Shown here in pieces: positions 1 through 8,580 of a stretch of 64,000 nt of DNA. The DNA is from Streptomyces sp. R302 (GTDB lineage: Bacteria > Actinomycetota > Actinomycetes > Streptomycetales > Streptomycetaceae). The notes beneath the pieces were generated by a model that worked only from the letters and a program-made list of their open reading frames with translations, was not told where the DNA came from and did no database searches. A program made the position numbers and the translations under genes. The stretch covers positions 62,001 to 126,000 of the forward strand of contig NZ_JABBGE010000012.1 in NCBI RefSeq assembly GCF_012927245.1. Direction: 5' to 3'. Position 1 is the stretch's first letter. Every line of letters starts with the position of its first letter.

Positions 1-1
1 C

Positions 2-349
2 GCCCCCGAGGGGCTCTTCGAGCAGATCAACGCGACGGCGACGGACTTCCCGCGCGGCACGAGCGAGTTCGACGCCTGCGGGGTGGAGCGCGAGCCGGGC
101 CGCCGGGTGAAGGCGCCCCGGGTGGCCGCCTCTCCGGTGGCCCTGGAGTGCGAGCTGCACAGCACGCTCCGGATCGGGGACTCGACCGTGGTCTTCGGCC
201 GTGTCGTGCACGTCGCCGTCGACGAGGCGTTCCTGGACGACGGTCACCCCGAGATCACCCGGATGCGCCCGCTGACCCGGCTCGGGAAGAACGAGTGGGG
301 CACCCTCGGCGGCGTCAGGGAGATCGCCCGGGTCCCCTACCAGGGCTGA
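2..349 (+). CDS. Flavin reductase family protein, C-terminal part
   Basis: The gene enters from the left edge and only about 115 C-terminal residues are visible. The segments DFPRGTSEFDACG, APRVAASPVALEC and VVFGRVVHV match the split-barrel FMN-binding fold of the flavin reductase / DIM6-NTAB family, which uses NAD(P)H to reduce flavin or serves as a flavoprotein oxidoreductase. Substrate specificity cannot be told without the N-terminus. It ends just before a strong hairpin and converges on uppP. Confidence 0.8.
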   Translation, partial: APEGLFEQINATATDFPRGTSEFDACGVEREPGRRVKAPRVAASPVALECELHSTLRIGDSTVVFGRVVHVAVDEAFLDDGHPEITRMRPLTRLGKNEWGTLGGVREIARVPYQG

Positions 350-358
350 GGAACGCGA

Positions 359-393
359 GGGGGCGGGCCCCGCGCCTCGCGGGACCCGCCCCC
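359..393. terminator. Bidirectional hairpin terminator
   Basis: A nine-base arm GGGGGCGGG (359-367) pairs with CCCGCCCCC (385-393). An inner six-base stem CCCGCG/CGCGGG closes a 3-nt loop, with one C/A mismatch between the two stems. It lies between convergent genes and can serve both. Confidence 0.7.
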
Positions 394-417
394 GGCGGAA
401 TCGTCTCTCCCGGGACC

Positions 418-1293
418 TCAGTCGCCGGACTCGCCCGCGTGCGGGCTGAGGACGTCCGTGCCGACCAGGACGAACAGCAGGATGCCCAGCGCGATCCGGT
501 AGTAGACGAACGGCATGAAGGACTTCGTGGTGATGAACTTCATGAACCAGGCGATCACCGCGTAGCCCACGCCGAAGGCGACGATCGTCGCGAAGATCGT
601 CGGACCCCAGGAGACGTGACCGCCCTCGGTCGCGTCCTTCAGCTCGAAGACACCGGAGGCGAGCACGGCGGGGACCGCCAGGAGGAACGAGTAGCGGGCG
701 GCGGACTCACGGGTGTAGCCCATCAGCAGACCGCCGGAGATCGTCGCGCCCGAGCGGGAGACGCCCGGGATGAGTGCCATCGCCTGGCAGACGCCGTAGA
801 TCAGGCCGTCGCGGACGCCGAGGTCCTTGAGCGTCTTGCGCTCCCGGACCACCCGGTGGCGGCCGCCGAGCTCGTCGCGGGCGGCGAGCCGGTCGGCGAT
901 GCCGAGGACGATACCCATCACGATCAGCGTGGTGGCGATGAGCCGCAGGTCGCGGAAGGGGCCCTCGATCTGGTCCTTGAGCGTGAGGCCGAGGACGCCG
1001 ATCGGGAGGGAGCCGACGATCACCAGCCAGCCCATCTGGGCGTCGTGGTCGGAGCGCATCGACTTGTCCGCCAGCGAGCGGAACCATGCCGAGACGATCC
1101 TGCCGATGTCCTTGCGGAAGTAGATCAGGACGGCGGTCTCCGTGCCGATCTGCGTGATCGCCGTGAAGGCCGCGCCCGGGTCCTCCCAGCCGGCGAAGGC
1201 GGCGGTGAGCCGGAGGTGCGCGCTGGAGGAGATGGGAAGGAACTCCGTCAGCCCCTGGACGAGTCCGAGGATGAACGATTCGAACCAACTCAT
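418..1293 (-). CDS. uppP: Undecaprenyl-diphosphatase (BacA/UppP type)
   Basis: This 291-residue polytopic membrane enzyme dephosphorylates undecaprenyl pyrophosphate to recycle the lipid carrier for peptidoglycan and other envelope polymers. Over-production of the family gives bacitracin resistance. The N-terminal motif QGLTEFLPISSSAHL (about residues 14-28) and the second catalytic motif PGVSRSGATI (about 175-184) are both intact, and several hydrophobic helices follow. Length is typical. It appears to be a single gene, ending at the hairpin shared with the upstream flavin reductase. Confidence 0.95.
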   Translation of the reverse strand: MSWFESFILGLVQGLTEFLPISSSAHLRLTAAFAGWEDPGAAFTAITQIGTETAVLIYFRKDIGRIVSAWFRSLADKSMRSDHDAQMGWLVIVGSLPIGVLGLTLKDQIEGPFRDLRLIATTLIVMGIVLGIADRLAARDELGGRHRVVRERKTLKDLGVRDGLIYGVCQAMALIPGVSRSGATISGGLLMGYTRESAARYSFLLAVPAVLASGVFELKDATEGGHVSWGPTIFATIVAFGVGYAVIAWFMKFITTKSFMPFVYYRIALGILLFVLVGTDVLSPHAGESGD

Positions 1294-1373
1294 GGGGCTT
1301 GGGCCGTCCCGTATGTACGTGTGCGGTCAGAAGGTCGAGCGCAGCGTACCGCCCCAAGGTGACGTGCTCGTGA

Positions 1374-2138
1374 TCAGGCGGCGTCGGCCGTCGCGGGCGC
1401 GGTCACGGACTCCGCCACGGGCGCGTTCGCGGGTGTGGCCGGCCGCCGCAGGGCGTGCCGCTTCCGCCAGGCGACCACCGCCGCGGTGAGCCCCGACACC
1501 ACGATGAACCCGGCCGAGAACAGGAACGCCGGAGAGCCGGGCTCGCCCGCCCGCGCGCCGGCCACCACGTACGCCGCCGTGTTCGGCACCGTGCCGATCG
1601 CCGTCGCCACCAGGAACGGCACGTACCCCATCCGCGAGACCGCCGCGCAGTAGTTGGCCGCGGCGAACGGCACGCCGGGGAAGAGCCGGATCGCCAGCAT
1701 CGAGCGGAAGCCGTGCCGGCTCAGCTGCCCGTCCGCCGCCCGCAGCCAGCGCCCCTTGAGCAGCGGCCGCAGCGCGTCCTGCCCGAGCACCCGGCCCAGC
1801 GTGAACGAGATCCCGGCGCCGAGCACCGTCCCCGCCACCGCCGCCGTCAGCCCGTACGCGGAACCGAAGAGCGCCCCCGCCGCGAGGTTCAGCACCGGGC
1901 GCGGCACGAACGCCGCCGTGCACAGCCCGTACGCCAGACCGAACAGCAGCACCGCGTCCGCGCCGGCCGCCCGCGGCCACCCCGAGGCCAGCAGGCGCTG
2001 CGGCTCGTACACCACGACCAGCGCGCCGGCGGTCAGCAGGACGAGCGCGAGCAGCGCGAGACGCGACCGGGGCGCGAGCAGGGCCCGGGAGCAGCGGACG
2101 GCGAACGGGTCCGTCGGCCGGGGCACGGGAGCGAGCAT
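1374..2138 (-). CDS. TVP38/TMEM64 (SNARE-associated Golgi/VTT) family membrane protein
   Basis: A 254-residue integral membrane protein. The segments FVPRPVLNLAAGALFG and RLFPGVPFAAANYCAAVSR carry the VTT-domain signature of the TVP38/TMEM64 branch of the DedA superfamily, linked to lipid translocation and envelope homeostasis. The C-terminus is a basic then Ala/Thr-rich tail. A -10-like TTACTC lies 7 nt before the ATG with no Shine-Dalgarno sequence, so the mRNA may be leaderless. It is divergent from the alkylation-repair gene. No substrate can be assigned. Confidence 0.85.
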   Translation of the reverse strand: MLAPVPRPTDPFAVRCSRALLAPRSRLALLALVLLTAGALVVVYEPQRLLASGWPRAAGADAVLLFGLAYGLCTAAFVPRPVLNLAAGALFGSAYGLTAAVAGTVLGAGISFTLGRVLGQDALRPLLKGRWLRAADGQLSRHGFRSMLAIRLFPGVPFAAANYCAAVSRMGYVPFLVATAIGTVPNTAAYVVAGARAGEPGSPAFLFSAGFIVVSGLTAAVVAWRKRHALRRPATPANAPVAESVTAPATADAA

Positions 2139-2185
2139 CCCGGGAGAGTAACGGAGACCTCCGTATGATCGCCGTAATGTGCGCC

Positions 2186-2956
2186 ATGTCCGACCCCGGC
2201 CGCCGCCCGCCCGACCCCGGGCGGCCGGGACAGCCTTCGTACGACGTCCCCGAACCGCGCCCGTACGCCGTCCCCGACAGCGAGCTCGCCGACACCGTCC
2301 TCGGCCGGCTCACCACGGTCTACCCCGCCGCCGGGAACCCCTTCCGGGCGCAGGAGATGGTCGCGTACATGAAGGGCGTGGCACCCTTCCTCGGCATCCG
2401 GACGCCGGAGCGCCGGGCCCTGGCCCGCACCGTCCTCGACGGCATCCCGCGCCCCGGCGAGGACGACTGCGCGGCCGTCGCCCTGCGCTGCTTCGCCCTC
2501 CCCGAGCGCGAGTACCACTACTTCGCCGTCGACTACCTGCGCCGCCACGTGAAGCGGTGCTCGTCCGGCTTCCTGCCCGTCGCCCGGCGGCTCGTGACCA
2601 CGGTCTCCTGGTGGGACACCGTCGACCACCTCGCCGCCCACGTCGTCGGCGGACTCGTCGCCGCCGACCCGGCGCTCGGCGCCGAGATGGACCGGTGGAT
2701 CGACGACGAGGACCTGTGGATCGCCCGCACCGCCCTCCTCCACCAGCTGCGCTTCAAGGAGGACACGGACGCCGAACGGCTCTTCGCGTACTGTCTGCGG
2801 CGCGCCGCCGACACCGACTTCTTCCTGCGCAAGGCCATCGGCTGGAGCCTGCGCGAGTACGCCAAGACCGCTCCGGGCGAGGTGCGTGCCTTCGTCGCCG
2901 ACAACCGCTCCCTCCTCTCCCCGCTCTCCGTCCGCGAGGCCCTCAAGCACCTGTGA
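2186..2956 (+). CDS. DNA alkylation repair protein (AlkD-like HEAT-repeat glycosylase)
   Basis: About 256 residues, predicted to form ALK/HEAT-like helical repeats as in AlkD, which removes N3- and N7-alkylated bases from DNA. The family motif SWWDTVDHLAAH is present near the middle, followed by LWIARTALLHQLRFKEDTD, both typical of AlkD proteins. The chosen ATG (2186) follows a -10-like TAATGT by only 5 nt and has no ribosome-binding site, which suggests a leaderless message. An in-frame ATG at 2165 is an alternative. Transcription is divergent from the TVP38-family gene. Confidence 0.88.
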   Translation: MSDPGRRPPDPGRPGQPSYDVPEPRPYAVPDSELADTVLGRLTTVYPAAGNPFRAQEMVAYMKGVAPFLGIRTPERRALARTVLDGIPRPGEDDCAAVALRCFALPEREYHYFAVDYLRRHVKRCSSGFLPVARRLVTTVSWWDTVDHLAAHVVGGLVAADPALGAEMDRWIDDEDLWIARTALLHQLRFKEDTDAERLFAYCLRRAADTDFFLRKAIGWSLREYAKTAPGEVRAFVADNRSLLSPLSVREALKHL

Positions 2957-3052
2957 CCCGCCCCCTGCCGGGAATCCCGCCGGGCGGCTGCGCGAGTCTG
3001 CCGGGGTGCCGGTGTGGCGCGAGCATGATCCGTGCGGGAGGACAATGAAGGG

Positions 3053-3898
3053 GTGAACGAGCAGATTCCCGTCCTGCGCCAGGTCGACCACGGCACCGCG
3101 CGCCTCATGCCCGACGTGGACCGGGAGCGGGCCTGGCTGCTCACCGTCGACGGGGCGCCGCAGTCGTACGTCGACCTCGACGAGCCCGGCCACCTGGAGT
3201 TCGAGTACGCCCGCCGGCTCGGGCACGTGGTCGACGTGACCGCCGACGAGGGGGCGCCGCTGGACGTCCTCCACCTCGGCGGCGGCGCGCTCTCGCTGCC
3301 CAGGTACGTCTCCGTCACCCGGCCCGGCTCGCGCCAGGACGTCGTCGAGGCCGACGGCGGGCTCGTCGCGCTGGTCGCCGAGCACCTGCCGCTGCCGGAC
3401 GGCTCCGGCATCTCCGTGCACACCGCCGACGCGCGCGCCTGGCTGGAGGCGGCGCCCACCGCCTCCGCCGACCTGATCGTCGGCGACGTCTTCGGCGGCT
3501 CGCGCGTCCCCGCGCACCTGACCTCGCTCACGTACGCCCGCGAGGTCCGGCGGGCGCTGCGCCCGGGCGGGACCTACGCGGCCAACCTCGCCGACGGGGC
3601 GCCGTTCGACTTCCTCCGGGGCCAGCTCGCCACCTTCGCGGCGGTCTTCCCCGAGCTCGCGCTGATCGCCGAGCCGGCGGTGCTGCGCGGCCGGCGGTTC
3701 GGGAACGCGGTCCTGGTCGCCTCCGACGAGCCCCTCGACGTGCCCGGGCTCACCCGCAGGGCGGCCGCGGACGCCTTCCCCGCGCGCGTGGAGCACGGGG
3801 AGGCGCTGGCGCGGTTCACCGGGGACGCGGCCCCGGTCGGCGACGCCGAGGCCGTCGGGTCACCCGTGCCGCCCGAGGGCGCCTTCGGCATCGGCTGA
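3053..3898 (+). CDS. Spermidine synthase-like SAM-fold protein
   Basis: About 281 residues with the Rossmann fold of spermidine synthase-like methyltransferases. The glycine-rich nucleotide-binding motif DVLHLGGGALSLPRY lies near residue 68, an acidic VEADGG follows, and DLIVGDVFGG sits where the catalytic Asp region is expected. Proteins of this type in actinobacteria are annotated as spermidine synthases or fused to MFS domains; real polyamine synthesis is unproven. The GTG at 3053 is preferred by family alignment and by GGGAGG upstream. Its last 39 bases overlap the convergent MFS gene. Confidence 0.8.
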   Translation: MNEQIPVLRQVDHGTARLMPDVDRERAWLLTVDGAPQSYVDLDEPGHLEFEYARRLGHVVDVTADEGAPLDVLHLGGGALSLPRYVSVTRPGSRQDVVEADGGLVALVAEHLPLPDGSGISVHTADARAWLEAAPTASADLIVGDVFGGSRVPAHLTSLTYAREVRRALRPGGTYAANLADGAPFDFLRGQLATFAAVFPELALIAEPAVLRGRRFGNAVLVASDEPLDVPGLTRRAAADAFPARVEHGEALARFTGDAAPVGDAEAVGSPVPPEGAFGIG

Positions 3899-5182
3899 CG
3901 CGCCCTGCGCCGGCACGCTCCCACCGGCCGCGGCGGCCCCCTCCTGGTGCGGACGCCGCGTCAGGTTGCGGACGTCGGGGACCAGCAGGACGAGCGCCGT
4001 GACCAGGATCATCAGCGCCGCCGCGCCCCACAGCGAGGCCGTCCGGCCGAAGGCCGTCTCGGACGGCCCGGCGAGGGCGGTCGTCAGGGGCAGCAGCGCG
4101 GTGGAGCCGAACCAGTCGTAGGCGGAGACCCGGGACAGCTTCTCCTCCGGGATCTCCTGGTGCAGCGTCGTCATCCAGGAGACGCCGAAGATCTCCATCG
4201 CCACACCGCTGGCGAACATCACCAGCGTGAGCCCGATCGCGGGCAGCGGGACGGCGAGCGCCGCCGAGGGCAGCGCGATCGGGAAGACGCCGAGGGTGCC
4301 GACGAGGAGCATCCGGCGCGGCTTCCACCGGGTCATCAGGACGGCTCCGGCGACCGTGCCCACGCCGTACCCCGCGAGCGCGATGCCCCAGGGGCGGGCG
4401 CCGCCGAGCTCGTCGCGGGCGACCAGCGGTCCGTACACCGACTCGACCGCGCCGATGAGCCCGACGACGACGGAGAACTGGGCGACGATCGACCACAGCC
4501 ACGGTCGGCCGACGAACTCCTGCCAGCCCTCGCGCAGATCGGAGAGGAGCCCGCCGCCGGGCTTGCGCTCGGGGATGCCGCTGACGTCCAGGAAGGCCCG
4601 CAGGGCGGCCGCCACGGCGAAGGCGGCGGCGTCGACGGCGAGGACCCAGCCGGCGCCGACGAAGGCGACGAGCGCGCCGCCGAGCGCGGCGCCGCCGATG
4701 CCCGCGCCGTGCATCGCCATCCGGTAGAAGGCGAAGGCCCGGCTCGCCTGCTCGCCCGAGACGCTGGACATGAGCATGCCCTCGGCCGCCGGGTTGAAGA
4801 AGGCCTGCCCGGCGCCGCAGAGCCCGGTGAGCACCATCATCTGCCAGATCTCGGCGGTGCCGGAGAGGACCAGCGCCGCGAAGACCGCCTGGGAGACGAA
4901 GTTCATCGTGTTCGCGGCGACCATCACGCGGTGCCGGGGGAAGCGGTCGGCCACCGCGCCGCCTATGAGCAGGAAGAGCACGAGCGGCAGGAAGCGCGCC
5001 ATCGCGACGAGGCCCACGTCGCCCGCGTCGCCGCCGGACTCGAAGACGGCCCAGGTGGTGGCGATCAGGGCGCCGTTCGCACCGAGGCTCGTCACGATGG
5101 TGGCGGCGGTGAGCAGCACGTAGTTGCGTCCGGCCCAGGCGGGGCGGCGGGTGGTGCGAGGGGAGGCGGAGCGTTTCGTCAC
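3860..5182 (-). CDS. MFS transporter (drug-export-like)
   Basis: A roughly 440-residue major facilitator with about twelve hydrophobic helices. The loop motif GGAVADRFPRHRVMVAAN between helices 2 and 3 is the MFS signature, and FFNPAAEGML resembles MFS_3/enterobactin-exporter-like members, so efflux of a small molecule is likely. The GTG at 5182 is preferred because a -10-like GATAGT lies 6 nt before it, pointing to a leaderless start. A GTG at 5242 would add 20 Gly/Ser-rich residues. It converges with a 39-bp overlap on the spermidine-synthase-like gene. Confidence 0.85.
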   Translation of the reverse strand: MTKRSASPRTTRRPAWAGRNYVLLTAATIVTSLGANGALIATTWAVFESGGDAGDVGLVAMARFLPLVLFLLIGGAVADRFPRHRVMVAANTMNFVSQAVFAALVLSGTAEIWQMMVLTGLCGAGQAFFNPAAEGMLMSSVSGEQASRAFAFYRMAMHGAGIGGAALGGALVAFVGAGWVLAVDAAAFAVAAALRAFLDVSGIPERKPGGGLLSDLREGWQEFVGRPWLWSIVAQFSVVVGLIGAVESVYGPLVARDELGGARPWGIALAGYGVGTVAGAVLMTRWKPRRMLLVGTLGVFPIALPSAALAVPLPAIGLTLVMFASGVAMEIFGVSWMTTLHQEIPEEKLSRVSAYDWFGSTALLPLTTALAGPSETAFGRTASLWGAAALMILVTALVLLVPDVRNLTRRPHQEGAAAAGGSVPAQGASADAEGALGRHG

Positions 5183-5219
5183 CGGGGGACTATCCCCGCC
5201 GCCTCCCCTTCCTGCCAAA

Positions 5220-5258
5220 CCGGTTTCTGCCGAATCTGCCACACCGGTCTCTGCCGAA
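5220..5258. repeat. Pair of 15-bp direct repeats upstream of the MFS gene
   Basis: CCGGTTTCTGCCGAA (5220-5234) and CCGGTCTCTGCCGAA (5244-5258) differ at one base and are 24 bp apart. They sit just upstream of the proposed leaderless MFS start. This could be a tandem regulator site, but no regulator is adjacent. Confidence 0.45.
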
Positions 5259-5281
5259 CCGGATGCGTCCTCGTCGGACGC

Positions 5282-6355
5282 TCAGGAGCTCGGGGTGAGG
5301 CGGACCGTGGAGAGGATCTTCCGCATCGTCGCGTCCGGGAGCTCGTCCTTAACGCCGTCCGCCGCGTAGAGCACGAAGGTCGAGAGGTCGTTCTTGGCGT
5401 TGAGGAAGCTGAACGCCATCGACTTGCCGTCGGTCTCGCACTTGTTGCGCTTCGTCACGCCGGGGGCGACGGCCGTGGCCATGCTCCCCTTGAGACCGGA
5501 CTCCGTGGTGTACGGGACGGGCGTGCTGATCTTGATGGTCTTCTCCGGCATGTGCTGGGCGAACGCCGCCCACACCCACATGCCGGCCTGGCCGCGCGCG
5601 GCGGAGGCGGCGTCCTTGGCGCCCTGGGCGCCCTTGGTGCCGGCGCCCGCGAGTCCCGAGTACTCGGGGCTGCCGTTCTTGTCCGAGTCGAAGGCGCACC
5701 ACTTGCTCTTGAGGTCGGCGGGCCCGGACATGACGACGAGCGGGCTGCCGTCGCCCTTCTTCGTGTCCTCGAAGCCCACCCTCATGGTCGGCTTGCCGAC
5801 CTCCCACTCCGGTGGCACGTCGAAGAGCGTGCCGTACGAGGGGTTGTGGACGACCTTCCAGCCGGGGATCGTCGGCTGGTACTCCTCGCCGGCGCCGCGC
5901 GGGTTCTCGATCTCGGAGGTCGGCGCCTCCGGGGGCTCGCTCGACGCGGTCGCGGGGGAGGAGGGGGCCGAGGAGCTCGCCGCCGGCTTCTCGGCGACGT
6001 CCTTCCCGCCCTCGTCCTCGCCCAGGACGAGGAAGGCGGTCACGCCGCCCGCGACGACCACGGCCGTGGCGGCGACGATGGCGATGAGCGTGGTCCGCTT
6101 CCGGCCGCCGCCGCCCGGGCCCTGCGGCGGGACCGGTCCGGGCACCTGGTACTGCGGCACGGTCGGCTGCTGGTACGGGTTGGGCTGCGCGTATCCCTGC
6201 TGCGGGTACTGCGGGTAGCCGCCCTGCTGCGGGAATCCCGGCTGCGTCGGCTGCTGGTACGGGTTCGGCTGCTGGTACCCCGGCTGCTGGTACGGGTTCT
6301 GGTTCTGGTCCTGCGGGTTCTGCTCGCCCCCGGGCGGCTGCTGTCCTGGCCACAT
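5282..6355 (-). CDS. Single-pass membrane protein with Gln/Pro/Tyr-rich cytoplasmic N-terminus
   Basis: A 357-residue protein of unknown function. Residues 1-75 are repeats of NPYQQP and related Gln/Pro/Tyr/Gly motifs. A basic KRTT stretch then leads into one transmembrane helix (about residues 88-110), a Ser/Ala/Pro/Glu linker, and a roughly 200-residue extracytoplasmic domain. This layout is common in Streptomyces proteins whose exterior domain resembles lipoprotein sensors. A TATCGT box 8 nt before the ATG suggests a leaderless mRNA. It lies upstream of the MFS gene on the same strand. Confidence 0.75.
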   Translation of the reverse strand: MWPGQQPPGGEQNPQDQNQNPYQQPGYQQPNPYQQPTQPGFPQQGGYPQYPQQGYAQPNPYQQPTVPQYQVPGPVPPQGPGGGGRKRTTLIAIVAATAVVVAGGVTAFLVLGEDEGGKDVAEKPAASSSAPSSPATASSEPPEAPTSEIENPRGAGEEYQPTIPGWKVVHNPSYGTLFDVPPEWEVGKPTMRVGFEDTKKGDGSPLVVMSGPADLKSKWCAFDSDKNGSPEYSGLAGAGTKGAQGAKDAASAARGQAGMWVWAAFAQHMPEKTIKISTPVPYTTESGLKGSMATAVAPGVTKRNKCETDGKSMAFSFLNAKNDLSTFVLYAADGVKDELPDATMRKILSTVRLTPSS

Positions 6356-6485
6356 GGGCCGTAACGATAGAGGGGTGGCGCGGGCCCGGCCACGCCCGGC
6401 CCCGCCCCGGCGGCCCCGCGGGCAGTCGCGCTCCGGTCCGCGAAGGCATGGCCAAGACTTCTACTCACGGGTAACATCACGGCTC

Positions 6486-6947
6486 ATGAGCGCAGACCAG
6501 AAGTCCGTCGGCGAGATGCTCGCCGCCACGGTCCCCATGGCCGGAACCCTCAACCTGGAGTTCCTGGAGACCACCGCCGAGCGCGCCGTCGTGCGCCTGC
6601 CCGACCAGCCCGCCTACCACAACCACGTGGGCGGCCCGCACGCCGGCGCGATGTTCACCCTCGCCGAGTCCGCCAGCGGCGCCATCGTCCTCGCCGCCTT
6701 CGGCGACCAGCTCGGCCGCGCCGTGCCGCTCGCCGTCAACGCGGAGATCGCGTACAAGAAGCTCGCCATGGGCGTCGTCACCGCGACCGCCACCCTCGGC
6801 CGCCCGATCGCCGACGTCGTCGCCGAACTCGACGCCGGAGAGCGCCCCGAGTTCCCCGTCCGCATCGACATCACCCGCGAGGACGGCGCCGTCACCGGCG
6901 AGATGACCGTCCTCTGGACGCTGAGGCCCAACGCCCCCGGCAAGTGA
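6486..6947 (+). CDS. PaaI-like / DUF4442 hotdog thioesterase family protein
   Basis: A 153-residue single hotdog-fold protein. The segment PAYHNHVGGPHAGAMFTLAESASG contains the conserved N-H-x-G-x-x-HAG-A-x-F pattern of PaaI/DUF4442 acyl-CoA thioesterase-like proteins, which hydrolyse or bind acyl-CoA. The ATG at 6486 gives the family length; upstream in-frame codons encode Arg/Pro-rich filler. It is a single gene closed by a strong terminator. Confidence 0.85.
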   Translation: MSADQKSVGEMLAATVPMAGTLNLEFLETTAERAVVRLPDQPAYHNHVGGPHAGAMFTLAESASGAIVLAAFGDQLGRAVPLAVNAEIAYKKLAMGVVTATATLGRPIADVVAELDAGERPEFPVRIDITREDGAVTGEMTVLWTLRPNAPGK

Positions 6948-6970
6948 GCCGCCGGTAGGGACCGCCTCCC

Positions 6971-7003
6971 CGCCCCCGCACCCTCCCTTCGGGTGCGGGG
7001 GCG
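6971..7003 (+). terminator. Hairpin terminator after the thioesterase gene
   Basis: A perfect 13-bp stem, CGCCCCCGCACCC (6971-6983) with GGGTGCGGGGGCG (6991-7003), closes a 7-nt loop 23 bp after the stop codon. Confidence 0.8.
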
Positions 7004-7035
7004 GCCGCGTCCCGGGGCAGCGCCCCGGAAGCGGC

Positions 7036-7074
7036 GGGCCCGTCCCGCACACTGTGGGCCCGTCCCGCACACTG
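7036..7074. repeat. Tandem 20-bp direct repeat
   Basis: GGGCCCGTCCCGCACACTG occurs at 7036-7054 and again at 7056-7074, a period of 20 bp. A second short tandem stretch (GATCAGCCC, about four copies near 7196-7222) lies downstream. Both sit in the non-coding zone between the thioesterase terminator and the GH3 remnant. Confidence 0.7.
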
Positions 7075-7418
7075 CGGGCGCGGGCTAGACCGGCGGGCGT
7101 CCGGCCGTCCGCCCCGAGGGGCCGCCGATGCCGGACGAGCCGAGACCTTCCGATTCCGCCCGTCCCGCCGCCGTCGACCACTCCGACCGGCCCGATCAGC
7201 CCGATCAGCCCGATCAGCCCGACCGTTCCGAACCGGGCCGCCACGGGTGCGCGTCGAGCCATCGGTGCCTCGTACGCCCCATCCGCCGCCTCGGGCGCCC
7301 CCGCCACCGGCGGCGCGTCGGCGCCCGCCGCGCCCGCCGCGTCCGGCGCGCCGGGACCGGGCCACGCGCGCGTGCGGGACGGCCGGGGGCGGTTGTCGCG
7401 GCGGGCGGTGCTGGCGGC

Positions 7419-7697
7419 GACCGCCCCGGCGTCGACGTCCCCCAGGTCTACCTCGGCGGCTCGCCCGACCCGGCCGCGCGCGGCATCGACCAGCCCCGCT
7501 CCCTCCTCGCCGGCTACCGGCGGCTCGAACGGCCGCGGGGGAGCGGCGCCGCGTCACCGTCCACCTCACCGCCCGCACCCTCTCCTCCTGGTCCACCGCG
7601 GTCGGCGGCTTCGTCCTCGGCGCCGGGCGGCGGTCCCCGCGCGTCGCCGGGTCGGCCGCGGACCCCGGGCTCCGGGCCACGGTCGAGGTCCGTTCGG
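7419..7697 (+). pseudogene. Remnant of a GH3 beta-glucosidase C-terminal fibronectin III-like domain, frameshifted
   Basis: One frame reads GDRPGVDVPQVYLGG and then RSLLAGYRRLERP. A second frame, entered near 7537-7550 around a run of five G, continues GERRRVTVHLTARTLSSWS and later LRATVEV. Together these are the conserved end of family-3 glycoside hydrolases: VxQVYLG, LxGFRRxxLxPGE, RRVTFxL, LSxW. The rest of the enzyme (about 2 kb) is missing; the thioesterase gene and its terminator lie just upstream. This is a decayed fragment. A sequencing error at the G run could explain the frame change but not the missing domains. Confidence 0.65.
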
Positions 7698-7794
7698 GCC
7701 GACCGGGTAGGCTGCCCCGGCGTGCCCGACGCGGGGCGCGCCACCGCAGCGGCCCGCGACCGGGGCCGGGCCGGACCAACGGGAGGAACCCGCG

Positions 7795-8484
7795 TTGCAC
7801 GTCCAGGAGTGGCTGGAGACGATCCCGGCCGTCGCCATCTACGCGCTGGTGGGGGTGGTGATCGGACTGGAGAGCCTGGGCATCCCGCTCCCCGGCGAGA
7901 TCGTCCTCGTCAGCTCGGCCCTGCTCGCCTCGCAGCACGGCGACATCAACCCGTGGGTGCTCGGCGGCTGCGCCACCGCCGGCGCGATCATCGGCGACTC
8001 GATCGGGTACGCCATCGGCCGGAAGGGCGGTCGGCCGCTGCTCGCCTGGCTCGGCGGGAAGTTCCCCAAGCACTTCGGCGAGGCGAACATCGCGCTCGCC
8101 GAGCGCTCCTTCCAGAAGTGGGGCATGTGGGCGGTCTTCTTCGGCCGCTTCATCGCCCTGCTGCGGATCTTCGCAGGCCCGCTGGCGGGCGTCCTGAAGA
8201 TGCCGTACTGGAAGTTCCTCGTCGCCAACGTCTTCGGCGGCATCCTCTGGGCGGGCGGCACGACCGCCGTCATCTACTCCGTCGGCATCGTCGCCGAGGC
8301 GTGGCTGAAGCGGTTCTCCTGGCTGGGCCTGGTGCTCGCCGTCCTCATCGGCGTCACCTCGATGCTCGTCATCAAGAACCGTGCCAAGAAGGCCGCCGCA
8401 GAGGCGCAGCGACAGCAGCGCGAGCCGGATTCGGATTCGGAGCCGGAGTCGGACGCTCCGCGGGAGCCGGTCGCGGCGGAGTGA
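7795..8484 (+). CDS. DedA family membrane protein
   Basis: A 229-residue polytopic membrane protein. GIPLPGEIVLVSSALLA near the N-terminus and FFGRFIALLRIFAGPLAG in the middle are the two DedA/VTT signatures (E and R/G residues in the re-entrant loops). DedA proteins act in membrane-lipid homeostasis, some as phospholipid or undecaprenyl-phosphate flippases. A TTG start is proposed because GGGAGG lies 8 nt upstream and the protein then begins at the family position. The C-terminal tail is charged. A long hairpin follows. Confidence 0.88.
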   Translation: MHVQEWLETIPAVAIYALVGVVIGLESLGIPLPGEIVLVSSALLASQHGDINPWVLGGCATAGAIIGDSIGYAIGRKGGRPLLAWLGGKFPKHFGEANIALAERSFQKWGMWAVFFGRFIALLRIFAGPLAGVLKMPYWKFLVANVFGGILWAGGTTAVIYSVGIVAEAWLKRFSWLGLVLAVLIGVTSMLVIKNRAKKAAAEAQRQQREPDSDSEPESDAPREPVAAE

Positions 8485-8500
8485 GCGCGCGGCGCGTCCG

Positions 8501-8555
8501 TACGTGACGGAGGGCGGCACCCGGGAGCGTTCCGGGCGCCGCCCTCCGTCACGTA
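8501..8555. terminator. Long bidirectional hairpin terminator
   Basis: An 18-bp perfect stem, TACGTGACGGAGGGCGGC (8501-8518) with its complement at 8538-8555. Part of the intervening 19 nt is also self-complementary. It separates convergent dedA-like and gamma-carbonic-anhydrase-like genes. Confidence 0.85.
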
Positions 8556-8580
8556 GGCGAGTGTCGGGGGAAGCGCGGGA

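Noticed and set aside
6960..7128. Possible mobile-element ends around the GH3 remnant (20-bp direct repeats)
   Set aside because: The repeats are tandem, not flanking, and no transposase or terminal inverted repeat is present.
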